Assembly: GCF_032854445.1 (NCBI RefSeq)
Contig: NC_088296.1
Location: 13,118,706 to 13,182,705 of the forward strand
Direction of reading: 5' to 3'
DNA from: Liolophura sinensis
Lineage: Eukaryota > Mollusca > Polyplacophora > Chitonida > Chitonidae
DNA: 64,000 nucleotides
Shown here: positions 30,216 to 42,713 of the stretch, in pieces
Position numbering within the stretch: the stretch's first letter is position 1
Layout of the letters: every line of letters begins with the position of its first letter
Notes under the pieces: generated by a model
Told to the model about the DNA's origin: nothing
What the model saw: only the letters and a program-made list of their open reading frames with translations
Database searches by the model: none
Made by a program: the position numbers and the translations under genes

Positions 30216-30368
30216 TGCATTGTAAATTTCCACTATTTAGGCCTATGCATTTACATGAACAGTTAGAATAAAACCCTGACAGGAGGCCGTGTTTCACCGG
30301 TTACGTGTGGCCGTTTGCCAGCTATCACACGGTCGTCGATGCTCTGGTCTTACATATGCTGTACGTCT
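30216..30368. repeat. flanking part of the DIRS-like element, repeated at 47.2-47.6 kb
   Basis: The stretch containing CACCGGTTACGTGTGGCCGT, TTGCCAGCTATCACACGGTC and TGCTGTACGTCTTTAATTAT recurs, mutated, at 47229-47305 and 47585-47645. A short piece, GTACGTCTTTAATTATATT, appears again at 30569. Terminal or leader sequence of the element is the likely explanation. Confidence 0.55.
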
Positions 30369-30369
30369 T

Positions 30370-31757
30370 TAATTATATTATTAAAGTATTATTGGAGACA
30401 AAGGTAGTGAGGGATTATTTTCTGACATCACTTCGTGCCTCATCACCGTGATCCCAGTGACCTCCGCGTTGTTCAATATTTCTGTACACATTTTGCTCCT
30501 AGTGGCAGTGATGTAAAGCGAAAGGTAGAGAACGACGCATGTGCTGTAAGGAGTACGACTTTGTATTGGGTACGTCTTTAATTATATTTTATAGAATTCT
30601 GCATCAAAGAGGACTCTGTAACTTTTACCACATTCGGGCATTTTAGTGATACAGCGAAATTCGCTGTGCAGTTCTCAAGGTAGGCGTAAGTCAAAAGGTT
30701 GTAACAACATTCCCCGCATATGAATTTGTGTTCGAATTTCTTTAGAAAGGGAAAAGTTATTTATTTCGCCCAGACTAAGAGATATGTAAGCTATTTCTCC
30801 GTACTCTGATGATGAAAAAGCCCAAATATGACTTGTGGGTCAGGCTACATACTTAGCTTTATCTGTACCATATCAATGTTTTCATATTTTGCGTCATTGA
30901 AGGCTACATATTAGTGCTGTAATTACTGTTCATATTTAAAATAAACCCGTACTATGATCCGTGGTACAGGCGGGTTCTTTCAGGAGACCTCAGATAGATT
31001 CCCATGTGTACCCATCTGCCCCGGGGTAGATGGGTTCAAAGTCCTTGCTCATTTCCTGCTTCCAAAGCTCGGCAGCATTAATCGTAAGTCTGCGTTTCAT
31101 TCTATATTTTTTATCCTTTAAATGTTTCTACTCTTCCTTTGTCCTGAGCAGACACAGAATCTACCATAAAATCTGCTCGGCATGTGTAAATTTAAAGTAT
31201 TTCTCTATGTATCTGCGTAAGCGGTCAGTGTAAAGGTTTAGTCAACAGTTTGCACAGGAGAAACTTGTTTTAAATGTCGTTTATTTAAATTTTATGATGT
31301 TTTGCTGTACGTTGTTAAGGTACAGGCTTAATTACATCCTATTTAACATTACGGCATGCTGCTTAAAAATTGTCTTCACAGTCATTCGTGCGTCTTCTGT
31401 GCTATCACTCAACGACTCTAGGCTATCTGAGTGTGTTGATTCCCATAAAGACAACATAATCGAGGCTGCTAAAGCACTAGGAGGGAATCTCCGAAGTACC
31501 TATGATCCAACACGCTCCTCTAGGTCTTCACAACGCCGAGGATACTGAAGAAGCTCTCTAACAAGGAAATGCGTGACGACAGGTCTTCTCAGACTAATAT
31601 TTAGCAGCCAGGTTAACCGTACCCACTATGATGACGAAGCCATTTAGTCTAATCCAGATGTTGAATTATTTGCCAAAGTATAATACCCTCAGCCGTTTTG
31701 TTTTACATTTGTTTTAACTGAATTAAATGCAGTCAAATGTTTGTATTTCATTTCTAT
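30370..31757. other. no confident gene; one weak exon-like segment
   Basis: At 31381-31548 (plus strand) TTGTCTTCACAG precedes 55 open codons including DNIIEAAKALGGNLRSTYD and ending RSSRSSQRRGY. It could be a terminal exon or part of a transposon gag-like frame, and nothing supports either. The rest is AT-rich unique sequence. Confidence 0.25.
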
Positions 31758-32015
31758 TTTTTGTATTTTGATTGGTGTTTCACGCCGTACTCTAGAATAT
31801 TTCATTTATACGACGGCGGCCAACATTATGGTGGGAGGGAACCGGCCACAGCCGGGGGAAACCCACGACCATCCGCAGGTTGCTGGAAGACCTTCCCACG
31901 TACGGCCGGAGAGGAAGCCAGCATTAGCTGGACTTGAACTCACAGCGACCGCATTGGTGAGAGGCCCCTAGGTCATTACGCTGCGCTAGCGCTAACCAAC
32001 TGGGTGACGGAGGCA
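31758..32015 (-). mobile_element. full-length SINE, reverse orientation
   Basis: TTTTGATTGGTGTTTCACGC, CGACGGCGGCCAACATTATG, CCATCCGCAGGTTGCTGGAA, CCCACGTACGGCCGGAGAGG and GAACTCACAGCGACCGC are followed by the tRNA-like head TTACGCTGCGCTAGCGC and CCAACTGGGTGACGGAGGC. Among the best preserved copies here. Confidence 0.93.
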
Positions 32016-32417
32016 ACCTTGTATTTTAAGGTGATCCTCAGGAGCCTTGCTGACAATAAGTGGCTTCACACAACTCGTTCTGCGCAGGTTTGTTCGGGTC
32101 TGACTTAGGGTCTGTGTAATGTGTGCTTGAAAAGCAAATATCACAATAAATATCTGTTTTAAGGATACAGAAAAGTCGACATGACGTCTCTGCCGATGAA
32201 CCTTTTTAATCCAAATAGTTGGCCTCATTATGTCGGCCATGAAAAATTCAAGATATTTTTAGATATAGTTTTTGATGGCCTTTATTACGATGCTTGTTCC
32301 ATTTCTAATGTTTCTTCCCTTTAAGTAACGTTGTACTTAAGCTATTAAAGATAAATAATAATGTTCACGCAAATTATTGATTTACAAAAATAATGCCTGT
32401 GCACTCAAAAAATTTAA

Positions 32418-32602
32418 TCTGTTAATGTTAACAGAAAGTCATGTTATCTGAGTGGTGGTGGAATGTATTCTGTTAACAGAGAGTCATGTTATCTGAGTGG
32501 TGATAGAATGCATTCTGTTAACAGAAAGTCATGTTATCTGAGTGGTGGTGGAATGTATTCTGTTAACAGAAAGTCATGTTATCTGAGTGGTGGTAGAATG
32601 TC
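32418..32602. repeat. 45-bp minisatellite, 4 copies
   Basis: Unit GTTAACAGAAAGTCATGTTA plus TCTGAGTGGTGGTGGAATGT and ATTCT, 45 bp, four copies. Its GTTAAC core is palindromic. Confidence 0.92.
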
Positions 32603-34361
32603 TGTTATGAAGACATAATAATGTGCCAGTACAGCATATTGCTACAACAGAAGAATACATTTTAGAATCACTCCGATATAAAACTTTCTTTTAAATTTAA
32701 CAATTTTTTTTGAGTGTAGCAAAATTAGAAATCTTGTAAATAATGTACATTAGGTTCTTCTGTTTTAATAAAGACTGCTCCAGTATATGACACCGAGTGT
32801 GTCAGCATCAATGTCCAACTGTATGTCATTTGTACAAAACTGACTGACATCGAATCCGTTGAACGCAAACTTGAGCACAACAGAACATCAATTCTTTGAG
32901 TGAATCCGACAAAACCATTCTGCACGTGGAAAAGTTTTTTTAGCAATCCATGGCCGATTACTGAATGCTAGTTTTGGACATTTTTACAAGATTTGAAATT
33001 AGATAGGGATGTATTTTGTGACCTCTGTGTGTTAAAACTGGGAACACGGGACAAAAGTAATGTTAAGACACATCAATCTCATTCTGAGGTCTTGGGTTTA
33101 TACTATAAAATAGTAAACTATCTAATTTTATAGTTTGCATTGAGGAACCAACCATGGATCCTTCACGTTTTTAATCGTTTACTAAACCAATCAGCATACA
33201 TATCAGTTGTCAGTTTCTCCGTTATATAAATCACTCACCGACATCTTAAGTCGTCATCCATTTCATTTCGTTCGTTTATTTATGCATTCGCTTATTTATT
33301 CGCTCGTTTATTTATTTCGTTAGTTTATTATAGTTTCGTTAGTTAGTAATTGTTTGGACAGAATCAATCAGAAATCCAGCGGGAAAAATATGCGCTCCGT
33401 TGCTAGTGAGATTGTTCTGCTGTATTCTAAAGAGCGGGAGCAGCAGAAAAAAAGGGGGGGGGGGGGTGGTGCGGTGTGAGGGTGTTAGGGTTTTAACACT
33501 GTTATTTCACAATAGAATTCCACCACTTTTCGCCGAATACCTGTATGTATAAATGACGTCATGGAATGGCCATCGAGATAACCTGATCCTATCGAACACG
33601 TGCTCTTAGAAGTGTTCGTGCCTTGAGACGTCAAGGCAGAATGTCCAAGAGATCCAAGAGATGGGCGTCATGTTGGTAGGGGAATGCCGCAGGTTGCCTG
33701 CGTGTTAGACAGTGCTATTGAAACATTCCCATCTGTGTTAAGGATGCAACAATATGGATACAAAGACAAGAAAGTAACTTATGTAAATCCTTTGGAAAAG
33801 AGCTGGGCTACCATTGTAGTATGAAAATTTATGTGAAAGCTTGAGAAAAGAATTTCAGCTGCTGTAAGGGAAAAAGCTATGTGAAATTGAAAAAAAAATA
33901 ATTTCAACTGTGGTAAGGGAAGCAATTATGTGAATGCTAAGAATAAAATTTCCAACTGTAGTATGGAAACTTTCTATGTGAATGCTTAGGAAATGAGCTA
34001 GATAACGGTATGCTATCTATATATTTTTACAGTGATGGAAAAGAATAGTGCGCAAGGGTTGGCTTACACATATCCGGTGATTGTATATATCGTAATAGTT
34101 CTGCCTGTATATTTGAGGGTGCCTGACAGCTAACCATCTGCATGGCCATCTGGTGTCTTATAGATCATAGTTCTGAGGAAAGCTAAGTCAGGTATGAGAA
34201 AGTTTCTGTTCAGTCTGTGTGCCTTTAGTGGTTTCTCGTCTATTATTGGTTTCTCGTCTATTAGTGGTTTCCTAGTCGTCCATGTCACTGATTATATATC
34301 AGACCTGGACACACTTGTTCGAGTGTTATACTCTAAGGGTGGTTTGTGTCTGCAGGTATAA
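32603..34361. other. no gene seen
   Basis: AT-rich unique sequence with a TTTATTTCGTT-type low-complexity stretch near 33280-33345, a G run at 33454-33466, and loosely repeated AAGCTATGTGAA-like pieces at 33830-33980. No open frame is convincing. Confidence 0.4.
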
Positions 34362-34590
34362 AGTGGTTAATGTGAGGTGAAAGTGTGCAGGTGTTTAATG
34401 TCAGGGGAAAGTGTGCAAAAGTGGTTAATGTCAGGTGAAAGTTAGCAAAGGTGGTTAATGTCAGGTGAAAGTGTGCTAGTGGTTAATGTCTGGTGAAAGT
34501 GTGCAAAAGTGGTTAATGTCAGGTGAAAGTGTGCAAAAGTGGTTAATGTCAGGTGAAAGTGTGCAAGTAATGAATGTCAGGTGAAAGTGT
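34362..34590. repeat. 30-bp minisatellite, 8 copies
   Basis: Unit GTGGTTAATGTCAGGTGAAA plus GTGTGCAAAA, about 30 bp with small indels, 8 copies. It lies immediately before a second, unrelated array. Confidence 0.92.
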
Positions 34591-34672
34591 TAACATATTG
34601 TGATCTACTCATATAAGGTGATTTAGGTCTGGCCATCTTCTGACCTAGGGTGATTTATGCCTCTTGATGAAA

Positions 34673-35178
34673 TGGTTTATATCTGGTGATCTAATATTAA
34701 GTGGTTTATATCAGGTGATCTTATATTAAGTGTTTTATGTCTGGTGATTCGGCGGCTCATACCTGTTGATCTCGCACTGTACATGTATATGGTGCTTTAT
34801 TTCTGGTGATCTCACATAAGGTGGTTTATTTCTGGTGATCTCATATAAAGTGGTTTATTTCTGGTGATCTCATATAAGGTAGTTTATTTCTGGTGATCTC
34901 ATATAAGGTGGTTTATTTCTGGTGATCTCATATAAGGCGGTTTATTTCTGGTGATCTCAAATAAATTGGTTTATTTCTGGTGATTTCATATAAGGTGGTT
35001 TATTTCTGGTGATCTCATATAAGGTGGTTTATTTCTGGTGATCTCATATAAGGTGGTTTATTTCTGGTGATCTTATATAAGGCGGTTTATTTCTGGTGAT
35101 CTCAAATAAAGTGGTTTATTTCTGGTGATTTCATATAAGGTGATTTATTTCTGGTGATCTCGTATAAGGTGGTTTATC
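34673..35178. repeat. 29-bp minisatellite, about 17 copies
   Basis: Unit GGTGGTTTATTTCTGGTGAT plus CTCATATAA, 29 bp, about 17 copies, more decayed at the left edge (from 34630). Confidence 0.94.
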
Positions 35179-35185
35179 TTTAGCG

Positions 35186-37529
35186 CTCTTCTCATCTGGG
35201 ATGTGTTGATATCAGTGTCCTCTGTTAGTCCTGGGCCAGGGCCCAAACTCACACATTGGTACCACTCAGGGTGGCCAAATAACCTTGCTATTTTTCAGTT
35301 GATACATGTCTTTAGTTCAAGTTTTGATACGATAGCCCTCTCAAATGAGTAGCTTTGTATGGGTTATGCCCCTATAATAAACGTACTTCCCGTTCAATAT
35401 GCTAACTCATACATTGCCAACAGTCATACAATAACAGGGCTAACTGAGCCCCCAGTCTACTCAGGAACAGAGTGTTTACCTGTAGGAATATTTCCTTAAC
35501 CAATTCAAGCTATTCTTTCTAAACATGATGGCAGACGTATTGACGAAAGAAAACATTTTAGCCCTCTCGCGGTTGAGAGAGGAGTAAGCTACCTGGGCAA
35601 GAAGGACTGCATCAGGAATTTTCTTTCAGCTAGAAAACAACAGAAGACATAAATGGTTTGTTTTTTTAAACATTTTAGGGCATTCTATCGCGGATGTGTT
35701 AACAATAAACTGTTGACTTCAAGTCTAACTATCCACATGGTTAATTTCAAAAGTAGGAATCTTTGCATGACCCCAAACACCAAACCCCAAACACCAAACC
35801 CCAAACACCAAACCCCAAACACCAAAGGAAATTGCGAAACTTCAGAGGTACTATCACTGTCACTTATCTGCCAGCAGGTTCCATGGTTGGTTAACGAACA
35901 TCTTGCTCCTCAACTTGATGCCTTGATTGCATGGTGGCTTTAATTACGGAACCCTTTGTGTTGGCAGCCTTTGGTTCGTTGTATGATCAAGCTGTCTGGA
36001 TAAAGGATTTCTCTTCTCATCCGGAAAACAAAGTAAAGTGATTCATCCAACTCACTCTGAAACATGAATGTTTGTGGACGTTTTGACCTTGATGTTAAAT
36101 ATTTCAAGCTCAGCACTTTTTGATTTAGATGGCGAACATTCCTTATAAGAAGGGCTTCTCCTTGAACGTTTTCATTAACTCCCACAGTGTGTTTCTCTTC
36201 CTCCCCTGCATTACTTTTGGAGGAACGAATGAATGATTATGGCTAAACACAGCTATTATTAGAGGAAGACTCTTTGTGTACAATCTAGAAGTTTCTCATG
36301 CACGACTGCAGCATGGACGCCGTCTTGTGTAGGGCAAAGACTCTTTGATCAAGTTTTTGGATTACTGTTTTAAGTCTACTGCCATTTGTACCAAGCTAAG
36401 CAAACTTCCTCGTTAGAAGCCTCGTTAGATTGCGTCCATCAGAGAACAACAGCATCTGCATGATACTTCTTCGGATATCTTGGTCAGCTTTATTGCTGGG
36501 ATAGTGTGCTCGCTCAATTTCATCTCTAAACAGTGAATATCTTGGGATCGTGGTAGAATGTTCCACCCACCACGAATAATAACAACAACCTGTTCACGAT
36601 ATGGCCAGAAAAGGCCACTCAAATGTTCAGTGTTTTAAAGGCAATCTACTAGGTTGTAAAAATTTAAAAAAAAGTATATTGTCTGACATACACGTCACAA
36701 TAGTGTTTTTTCTTCTGTTTTTGACTTTAACTTCAAAATAGACATTTACACTCTACAAGAGTGTGACGGAATAATTTATCCTTTGGCAGAACTCTCAATT
36801 ACCAGTATTTTTGATGGAAAGTCAAAAAATCTGATCAAAGATTTGCTCTGATAGTGTAGTTTTCAGACATAAGATCACAGGTGAGAATATGACACGAACT
36901 TTTACTCACCTGAGCTAATCTACCTTATTTCACCGTATGAATGGGTGTAAATAAAAGAAGTACCGAGCTGGGCTTATAAACTGTTTATAAACTGTCATAA
37001 ACCCAGCTGAAAACAATCTTGCAAATCTTACATGTAAATGTACAGGTCAGTTAAATATTCAGCTAACGGCGCACATGAAGTGCAGACAAAATAAGGTCTG
37101 CTAAATTCTCTTTGCTTCATAAAAAATCCAAGCACCCTTTTACATTGGTCTTATTATATTATAAACTAAGATTATATTGACGTTTCTTCTGCTTTTCTGT
37201 TGCAATTTAAGCAACGCCGTTTAAGGTGATTTTTCACTTCAAAATTTGTGATAAAGCTGCCATTGCAAAAAGGCTATCATGTCTTAATTTACTTGTACTG
37301 ACCCTGTGAACATGTTAGTATCAATTAGGCTTGACCACCCTAGGTAGTACCAATATCATGTCTGGCCCATGGACTCTATCTAGTATAGCACTTTGCTGGG
37401 ACTATATATTTTATATGCCCCCAGGTTTGTAAATTAGCGTTATTGATGAAATGATTATATATTTTGGTTTTGTATACCACTTGGGGTCGAAATGTTGGGT
37501 AAGGGCAGTCCAAGTAGAATAGATAATGT
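35186..37529. other. no gene seen; short CCCCAAACACCAAA repeat
   Basis: Four copies of a 14-bp CCCCAAACACCAAA unit lie at 35768-35826. An 81-codon minus-strand frame at 36185-35940 contains RNVRHLNQKVLSLKYLTSRS and could be a fragment of a retroelement ORF1, but I cannot confirm it. Otherwise unique AT-rich sequence. Confidence 0.35.
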
Positions 37530-38063
37530 ATGAGTCAGTATGCACTTGAGTGTGAGGTATGCGGCAGCCTTTCCTTACATGGTAATAGACGGAATACAGG
37601 TAAATGGAAGGTTGAAGTATGGCGGTATTCACACAGTTACTTCCCTTATCGCAGGTATGCAATCCAAGTATCACAAAAACCACCAGTATTGCATTTGTTT
37701 CATAATACTACATACACATATACAGGCCATGTTTCACGATCTACACAGTGTAACAAGCCAGGGGATAACCGCCCAAGTCCTTGTAGCACCCTCTTTTATA
37801 CATCGTCAAATAACATAACACAGTTTACAATAATTTACGACAAACTTAAGTATGATGTCAACAAAACACCCAAGGCTTGTTCCATGCCGTCTATATCCGC
37901 GAAAATATCTTCCATAGTTCTTTGTTATATCTCCATGGCTCTGCTGATACTCATTGGTAACCTCAAATGTAGGTATCTACCAAATGGTGACAAAAATGTG
38001 GTAACATATCTAGTTGAATCGCATTTTTTTACCCAGGGTTATGAAATATTCACTGTGATGTAA
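37530..38063 (+). CDS. 177-codon open frame, possible membrane or GPI-type protein fragment, unidentified
   Basis: The frame from ATG 37530 to TAA 38063 is not repetitive. It contains ten Cys residues, several N-glycosylation sequons (NTT, NIT, NKT) and, near residue 127-143, the hydrophobic run ISSIVLCYISMALLILIG, which would span a membrane. The start, MSQYALECEVCGSLSLHG, has no signal peptide, so if real it would be an internal or terminal exon. Several open frames overlap it in other phases and the region is AT-rich, so chance is a serious alternative. Confidence 0.25.
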   Translation: MSQYALECEVCGSLSLHGNRRNTGKWKVEVWRYSHSYFPYRRYAIQVSQKPPVLHLFHNTTYTYTGHVSRSTQCNKPGDNRPSPCSTLFYTSSNNITQFTIIYDKLKYDVNKTPKACSMPSISAKISSIVLCYISMALLILIGNLKCRYLPNGDKNVVTYLVESHFFTQGYEIFTVM

Positions 38064-38349
38064 CCTTATCTCTGTATCACCAAGAGAACGCAACGAATGG
38101 TGCTCTCTGATTACAGATAGGTCCGTGCACAGGCCAAAAAATGGCGTAATTCTGCTTTGACTAGGTGACGGGATGCAGCTGGATTTGTCGAGCTGTATCA
38201 GTGATTTATTGTTTGTTTATTGAAAAGGAAATAGAAGACAAAAAGTAAGGGTTGATTTTAACTATAACGATTTAACTCATCTAATTTGATGTGTTCACCT
38301 ACCTGGAATGCACTTCATTGCGACAAATCTTAGTACTTACATCTAAGTT

Positions 38350-38460
38350 CCTTACATTTTTACAATGAGTATAATTCTCTTAGTTAGGTAGATATGTTCA
38401 GGGCATCCACAATCTCTGGCACTCTACTTCACTATTGTCTCAAATTCAGCTTATATTCCT
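38350..38460 (+). mobile_element. repeat fragment shared with 45.8 kb
   Basis: ATCCACAATCTCTGGCACTC TACTTCACTATTGTCTC resembles TACACAATCTTTGGCACTCT GTCTCATGGTTGTCTC at 45877-45915. The 45.8 kb copy also carries a frame related to the LINE remnant at 42.4 kb, so both are probably old pieces of one retroelement family. Confidence 0.4.
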
Positions 38461-38744
38461 CGTGTTGATTTAGATCGGCACGTTGGACATATGAACAGTT
38501 GCAATCAGAACACATCTGAGGTAAACACTTTGCCTTATATACTAGCATTGTACGAGATTTGGATTCTGATTTCGTTCTTTCACTTACAACATTTCGTGCG
38601 TCCTTCCATCATCACTGAAAACTGTATAATTTCGTACTTTATATACTTTCTTAGTTCTTTGGTGGTTTGTGTTAAACGTTTTCGGAAATGGTCAGCGGCT
38701 GATATGCGAATGTCTGTTTCGACCGATAGATTAAACAAGATATC

Positions 38745-39655
38745 CTCACGCTCTGGATTACATTTTCCATTGTTTGGAGAAGAAATCAATGTATCCTCAC
38801 ATTGTGGATTACATTTCACATTGTATTCAAGAGAAAACAATATATCTTCACATTCTGGATTACATTTCACATCGTTTACAGGAGAAATCAATATATTCTC
38901 ACATTCTGGATTACATTTCACATTGATTACAGGAGACATCAATATATCTTCACATTCTGGATTACATTTCACATTGTTTACAGGAGAAATCAATATATCC
39001 TCACGTTCTGGATTACATTTCACATTTTTTACAGGAGAAAACAATATATCCTCACATTCTGGATTACATTTCACATTGTTTACAGAAGATATCAATATAT
39101 CCTCACGTTCTGGATTACATTTCACATTGTTTACAGGAGAAATCATGGTCTGGATTACATTTCACATTATTTGGAGAAGAAAACAATATATCCTCACATT
39201 CTGGATTACATTTCACATTGTTTACAGGAGAAATCAATATATTCTCACATTCTGGATTACATTTCACATTGTTTACAGGAGAAAACAATACATCTTCACA
39301 TTCTGGATTACATTTCACATTGATTACAGGAGATATCAATATATCTTCAAATTCTGGATTACATTTCACATTGTTTACGGGAGATATCAATATATCCTCA
39401 CGTTCTGGATTACATTTCACATCGTTTACAGGAGAAAACAAAACATATTCACATTCTGGATTACATTTCACATTGTTTACAGGAGAAAACAATATATCCT
39501 CACATTCTGGATTACATTTCACATTGTTTACAGGAGAAATCAATATATCCTCACGTTCTGGATTACATTTCACATTGTTTACAGGAGAAATCAATACATC
39601 CTCACGTTCTGGATTACATTTCACATTGTTTACAGGAGACATCAGTTCAAATGAG
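38745..39655. repeat. 51-bp minisatellite, 18 copies
   Basis: Unit TCTGGATTACATTTCACATT, GTTTACAGGAGAAATCAATA and TATCCTCACAT, 51 bp, 18 copies with one truncated unit at 39143-39150 that shifts the phase. Because 51 is 17 codons, several frames stay open, including 387 codons on the plus strand and 187-188 on the minus strand. Differences among copies (CAT/CGT, AAT/AAA, GAA/GAC and others) change amino acids in every frame, which argues against coding. Units with GATTACAGGAGA and ATTCTCACATT variants recur in the same order on both sides of the truncation, suggesting a block duplication. Confidence 0.94.
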
Positions 39656-39720
39656 ACACTGTTAAGGGAGGTCCACACTCCGTTCGTGATTAAGTTTCTA
39701 GTTTTATCTTTATGTACACC

Positions 39721-40068
39721 CTAGTATGACTTTACTATAAAATCATTTATCAACACTGTACTAGGTTGTGAGCCAAAATCCTGTAAGCTTTTGACGCAGT
39801 TGTCAGTTGCAAGGCTGAGTGTTTTAGCACGTACATTCGTATTTACATGCCACACATAATCATTTTGGTTTTCATCAACATGGTCAGATTCACATATAAA
39901 AACAAGAGTCACAACACACTGCTCAAATACAGTGTTCTTTTCATCACATGAGTAGGCATTGTCTCTGGAAACTGTATCATCAAAGTGTGAACTTTGGGTG
40001 TCTATTCCGTTGTTTTGAGCCACTTCATCGACCTGTATGGTTTCCATGGTTACCTTTACCTCAATCAC
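39721..40068 (-). CDS. 115-codon minus-strand open frame, unidentified
   Basis: The frame reads from MIEVKVTMETIQVDEVAQNN to VLINDFIVKSY. Composition is protein-like (acidic, five Cys, no repeats) but no domain is recognised and no splice partners are evident. Below it on the same strand lies the 51-bp array. It could be a chance frame. Confidence 0.18.
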   Translation of the reverse strand: MIEVKVTMETIQVDEVAQNNGIDTQSSHFDDTVSRDNAYSCDEKNTVFEQCVVTLVFICESDHVDENQNDYVWHVNTNVRAKTLSLATDNCVKSLQDFGSQPSTVLINDFIVKSY

Positions 40069-41639
40069 ATGACCATACGGATGCCATCTTTATTCGAACT
40101 CTCGAACACATGAACAAACGTCCTTCTGCACGTTGCTTTAGAGTGAAGTAACTCACGTAAATGTAAGTGTTTTTTGAGCGGATGGGTGTGTCCATAGTAC
40201 TCTAAAAGACCCATTATTTATGGCAAAGATTTTTCAATTCATCAGACACAAAACATAATCTTAAAAGAACTTATTTGATAGGTGGGGATTTGATGGTGAA
40301 ATACTAGTTTAAAGAGCAACACTGAAAAGAGTAGTGTGTGTAAAGGGCAATTGGTTGAATGGGCAAATAAAGGTACATCTATAGCATAAATGTTAAGCAC
40401 GCAGGTATTCACTTTCACCCTGTTGTGGAAGTCGTGAGAAAAGCAGCATAGAAAGTGAATCTTCCAACACCGCGGCATACACAAAACACGTTTTGTGTTA
40501 GTATGAATGTTCGAAACGTTGAGCAATGCAATCACTACTGCTTACGATTACGCCAACACAATAGAGCTATGATTCATATAAACTGGAGAAAATAGAAATG
40601 ATGTCCAACGGCTATCTTGTGGACTAGCTAACCCATACTGTTAAAGCATATGGCTGGGATTGACTGTCACGCCCATGTCCAATGAGGATGTGTATGCGAA
40701 TTCAGCTTTCTCTGCGTCGACTATGACTTTGAATGAAGTAAATATGTTTGTCAGGTTCTTGGTTAAGATTGGTGGTTTACTTCAGGCTCTGCAATATCCT
40801 TAACCTAAAAGCCAGACACCGTCACGTAAGCGTTCTTCTTGAAAACGTCGCTTAGCATGCCCCAAATAAATCTCGGCCGTCACTGTAAAGATTCATTCTA
40901 GTGGGTGTTCATCATATACAATATTGTTAGAGGAAGAGTAGTTACTCTTGTCCGCCAGGTGTCGCAGAATTGCCTGCGACATGAAAAATGTTGATAAGGA
41001 GCAGATACATTTACGTATTTATTTAGTCATTGGTAACTTTATAATGTTTGTCTATCTGTATGTTAACCGGCAACCTTATGAAATAAAAAATGTCAGGCAA
41101 TGTGTTAACCTTGTACGATGCATCAGCCCATTTAATAGTCCTCTAGTAGCTTTAATATTATCAGTACACAAAGCGAATTTTTCATTATAATCTTTGTAGT
41201 TCTAAGGACATGGTTTAACTTTTTTCTGCAATTGCGATATTGCCTTCTTCGGCCCTCACATTTAGATTTTAAGTAAAGACGGTGTAACTTATTTTTTCCT
41301 TCATGGACAGTAATATATCTGAAGTGATCGATACAAATTTAACAGAGAACATAGTGAATGCTTCTTCAGGATTAGTAACATTAGATCCCTCGCAGTATTT
41401 ACAATCTGTTGTTTGAAAATTCACTGTTTGGTCGATTGAAAATATACGGAAAGATATTTTAGTCGAAATTGGAGATGAATAAGTCGAAAATGATGCAACG
41501 TGAAGGATTGGAACATGATCAGTGACACAGTGGCTTACTAATATTCCCTATAAACTACATCTATCATCGTAGTCAAGAAAATTGGGAAATAAATTATCAA
41601 AGAGAGTAGCAGTCGTAAATGTTACCCGCGTGGGTTTAG

Positions 41640-42460
41640 TCATTACTGGAAATAGGTAGTTTCACATCATAGTTTCTAGAAATGTTTTGAAGCACCATGG
41701 TTATCAGCCTTAAGTAGGTCAGTGTTAAAGTCACCCCTGATAATGCAACCCCTCTTATCAGGTCTAATTATATCTAAGAGTGAACTTATCTTCGTATTAA
41801 GCTGATTTAGCGGTGTTCAGTGGTCTGTATATTAAGCCGATGACAGAAGAATAAGGTCCATCATTGAGCCCATTGAACAATGACTCCATATCTTCTTCAG
41901 ATTAGCTTAAATCTTAGCGAACATTAAAATGTGTAAAATGTTTATTGATGTAAAGAGCTAATCCACCGCCTTGTTTTACTTTGCTGGACATAGCTACTGA
42001 TCAGTATCCGTCAACGTCATACAGGCCTTCGGTAGAAGGATCAAGCCAGCTTTCACTAATACCTATCACAGACAATTTCGTTCGCAGATTAGCTACTCTG
42101 TCTATGATTTAAGTGAATCTAAAGCTGGAAAATGGTTTTGATGCAACAGTGTAAAAGTATGAGGGTTAAAAGTATTTCGTGAGAAGTAATTAGATTGAGT
42201 GTCAGGTAAATTTTGCCAGAGCGTGATTTCATCCGGATTATCATCTGTGGTACAATGGCTAATTTCTAAAGCGTTAAGATCTATAGGGTGACATGATAAC
42301 TTTTGAATTCATCAATTTGTTTTTAGAGTTGATAGTTGCAGTACCGGTACCGAAAAAAGGCATTTGTCCTTGAAACACTAGTTTTTGCAGTAATAACTTG
42401 AACCGGTTATCTAAATCTTCACATAACACACAGGATCTAACAATTGCTATACAAGGCACT
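41640..42460 (-). mobile_element. LINE remnant: apurinic-type endonuclease domain
   Basis: Downward on the minus strand: CEDLDNRFKLLLQKLVFQG, then TFTLLHQNHFPALDSL, then KLSVIGISESWLDPSTEG, GGGLALYINKHFTHFNV, SSVIGLIYRPLN and RGDFNTDLLKADN. These are the ordered landmarks of a non-LTR retrotransposon endonuclease (the SESWLD, GGG-LALYI, YRPLN and GDFN motifs). At least six stops and a frameshift interrupt them, so it is a dead copy. The reverse transcriptase part is absent here. Confidence 0.82.
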
Positions 42461-42654
42461 CGCCATATGCAGGACCCAGTAAGTATACTTTACAACGCCA
42501 AAGTTGAAGACCATACAGAGACCGTAAAATGGCTGTACCACATGCACACTACCCCAAATCTCCAGCTAAAGGACAACATGGAGATTTATCTTGAGAAATT
42601 GACTGAATAAAGGCCATCTTGTTTAAAGTTACAGGCTATTACAAAGGGCACTAT

Positions 42655-42713
42655 TGCAGAGGGCACTATTGCAGAGGGCACTATTGCAGAGGGTACTATT
42701 GCAGAGGGCACTT
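42655..42713. repeat. 15-bp repeat, 4 copies
   Basis: GCAGAGGGCACTATT in tandem, with one GGTACT variant. Confidence 0.85.

Noticed and set aside
38491-39678. 387-codon plus-strand frame and two 187-188-codon minus-strand frames as genes
   Set aside because: 51-bp minisatellite; frames shift at a truncated unit and are open in several phases at once.
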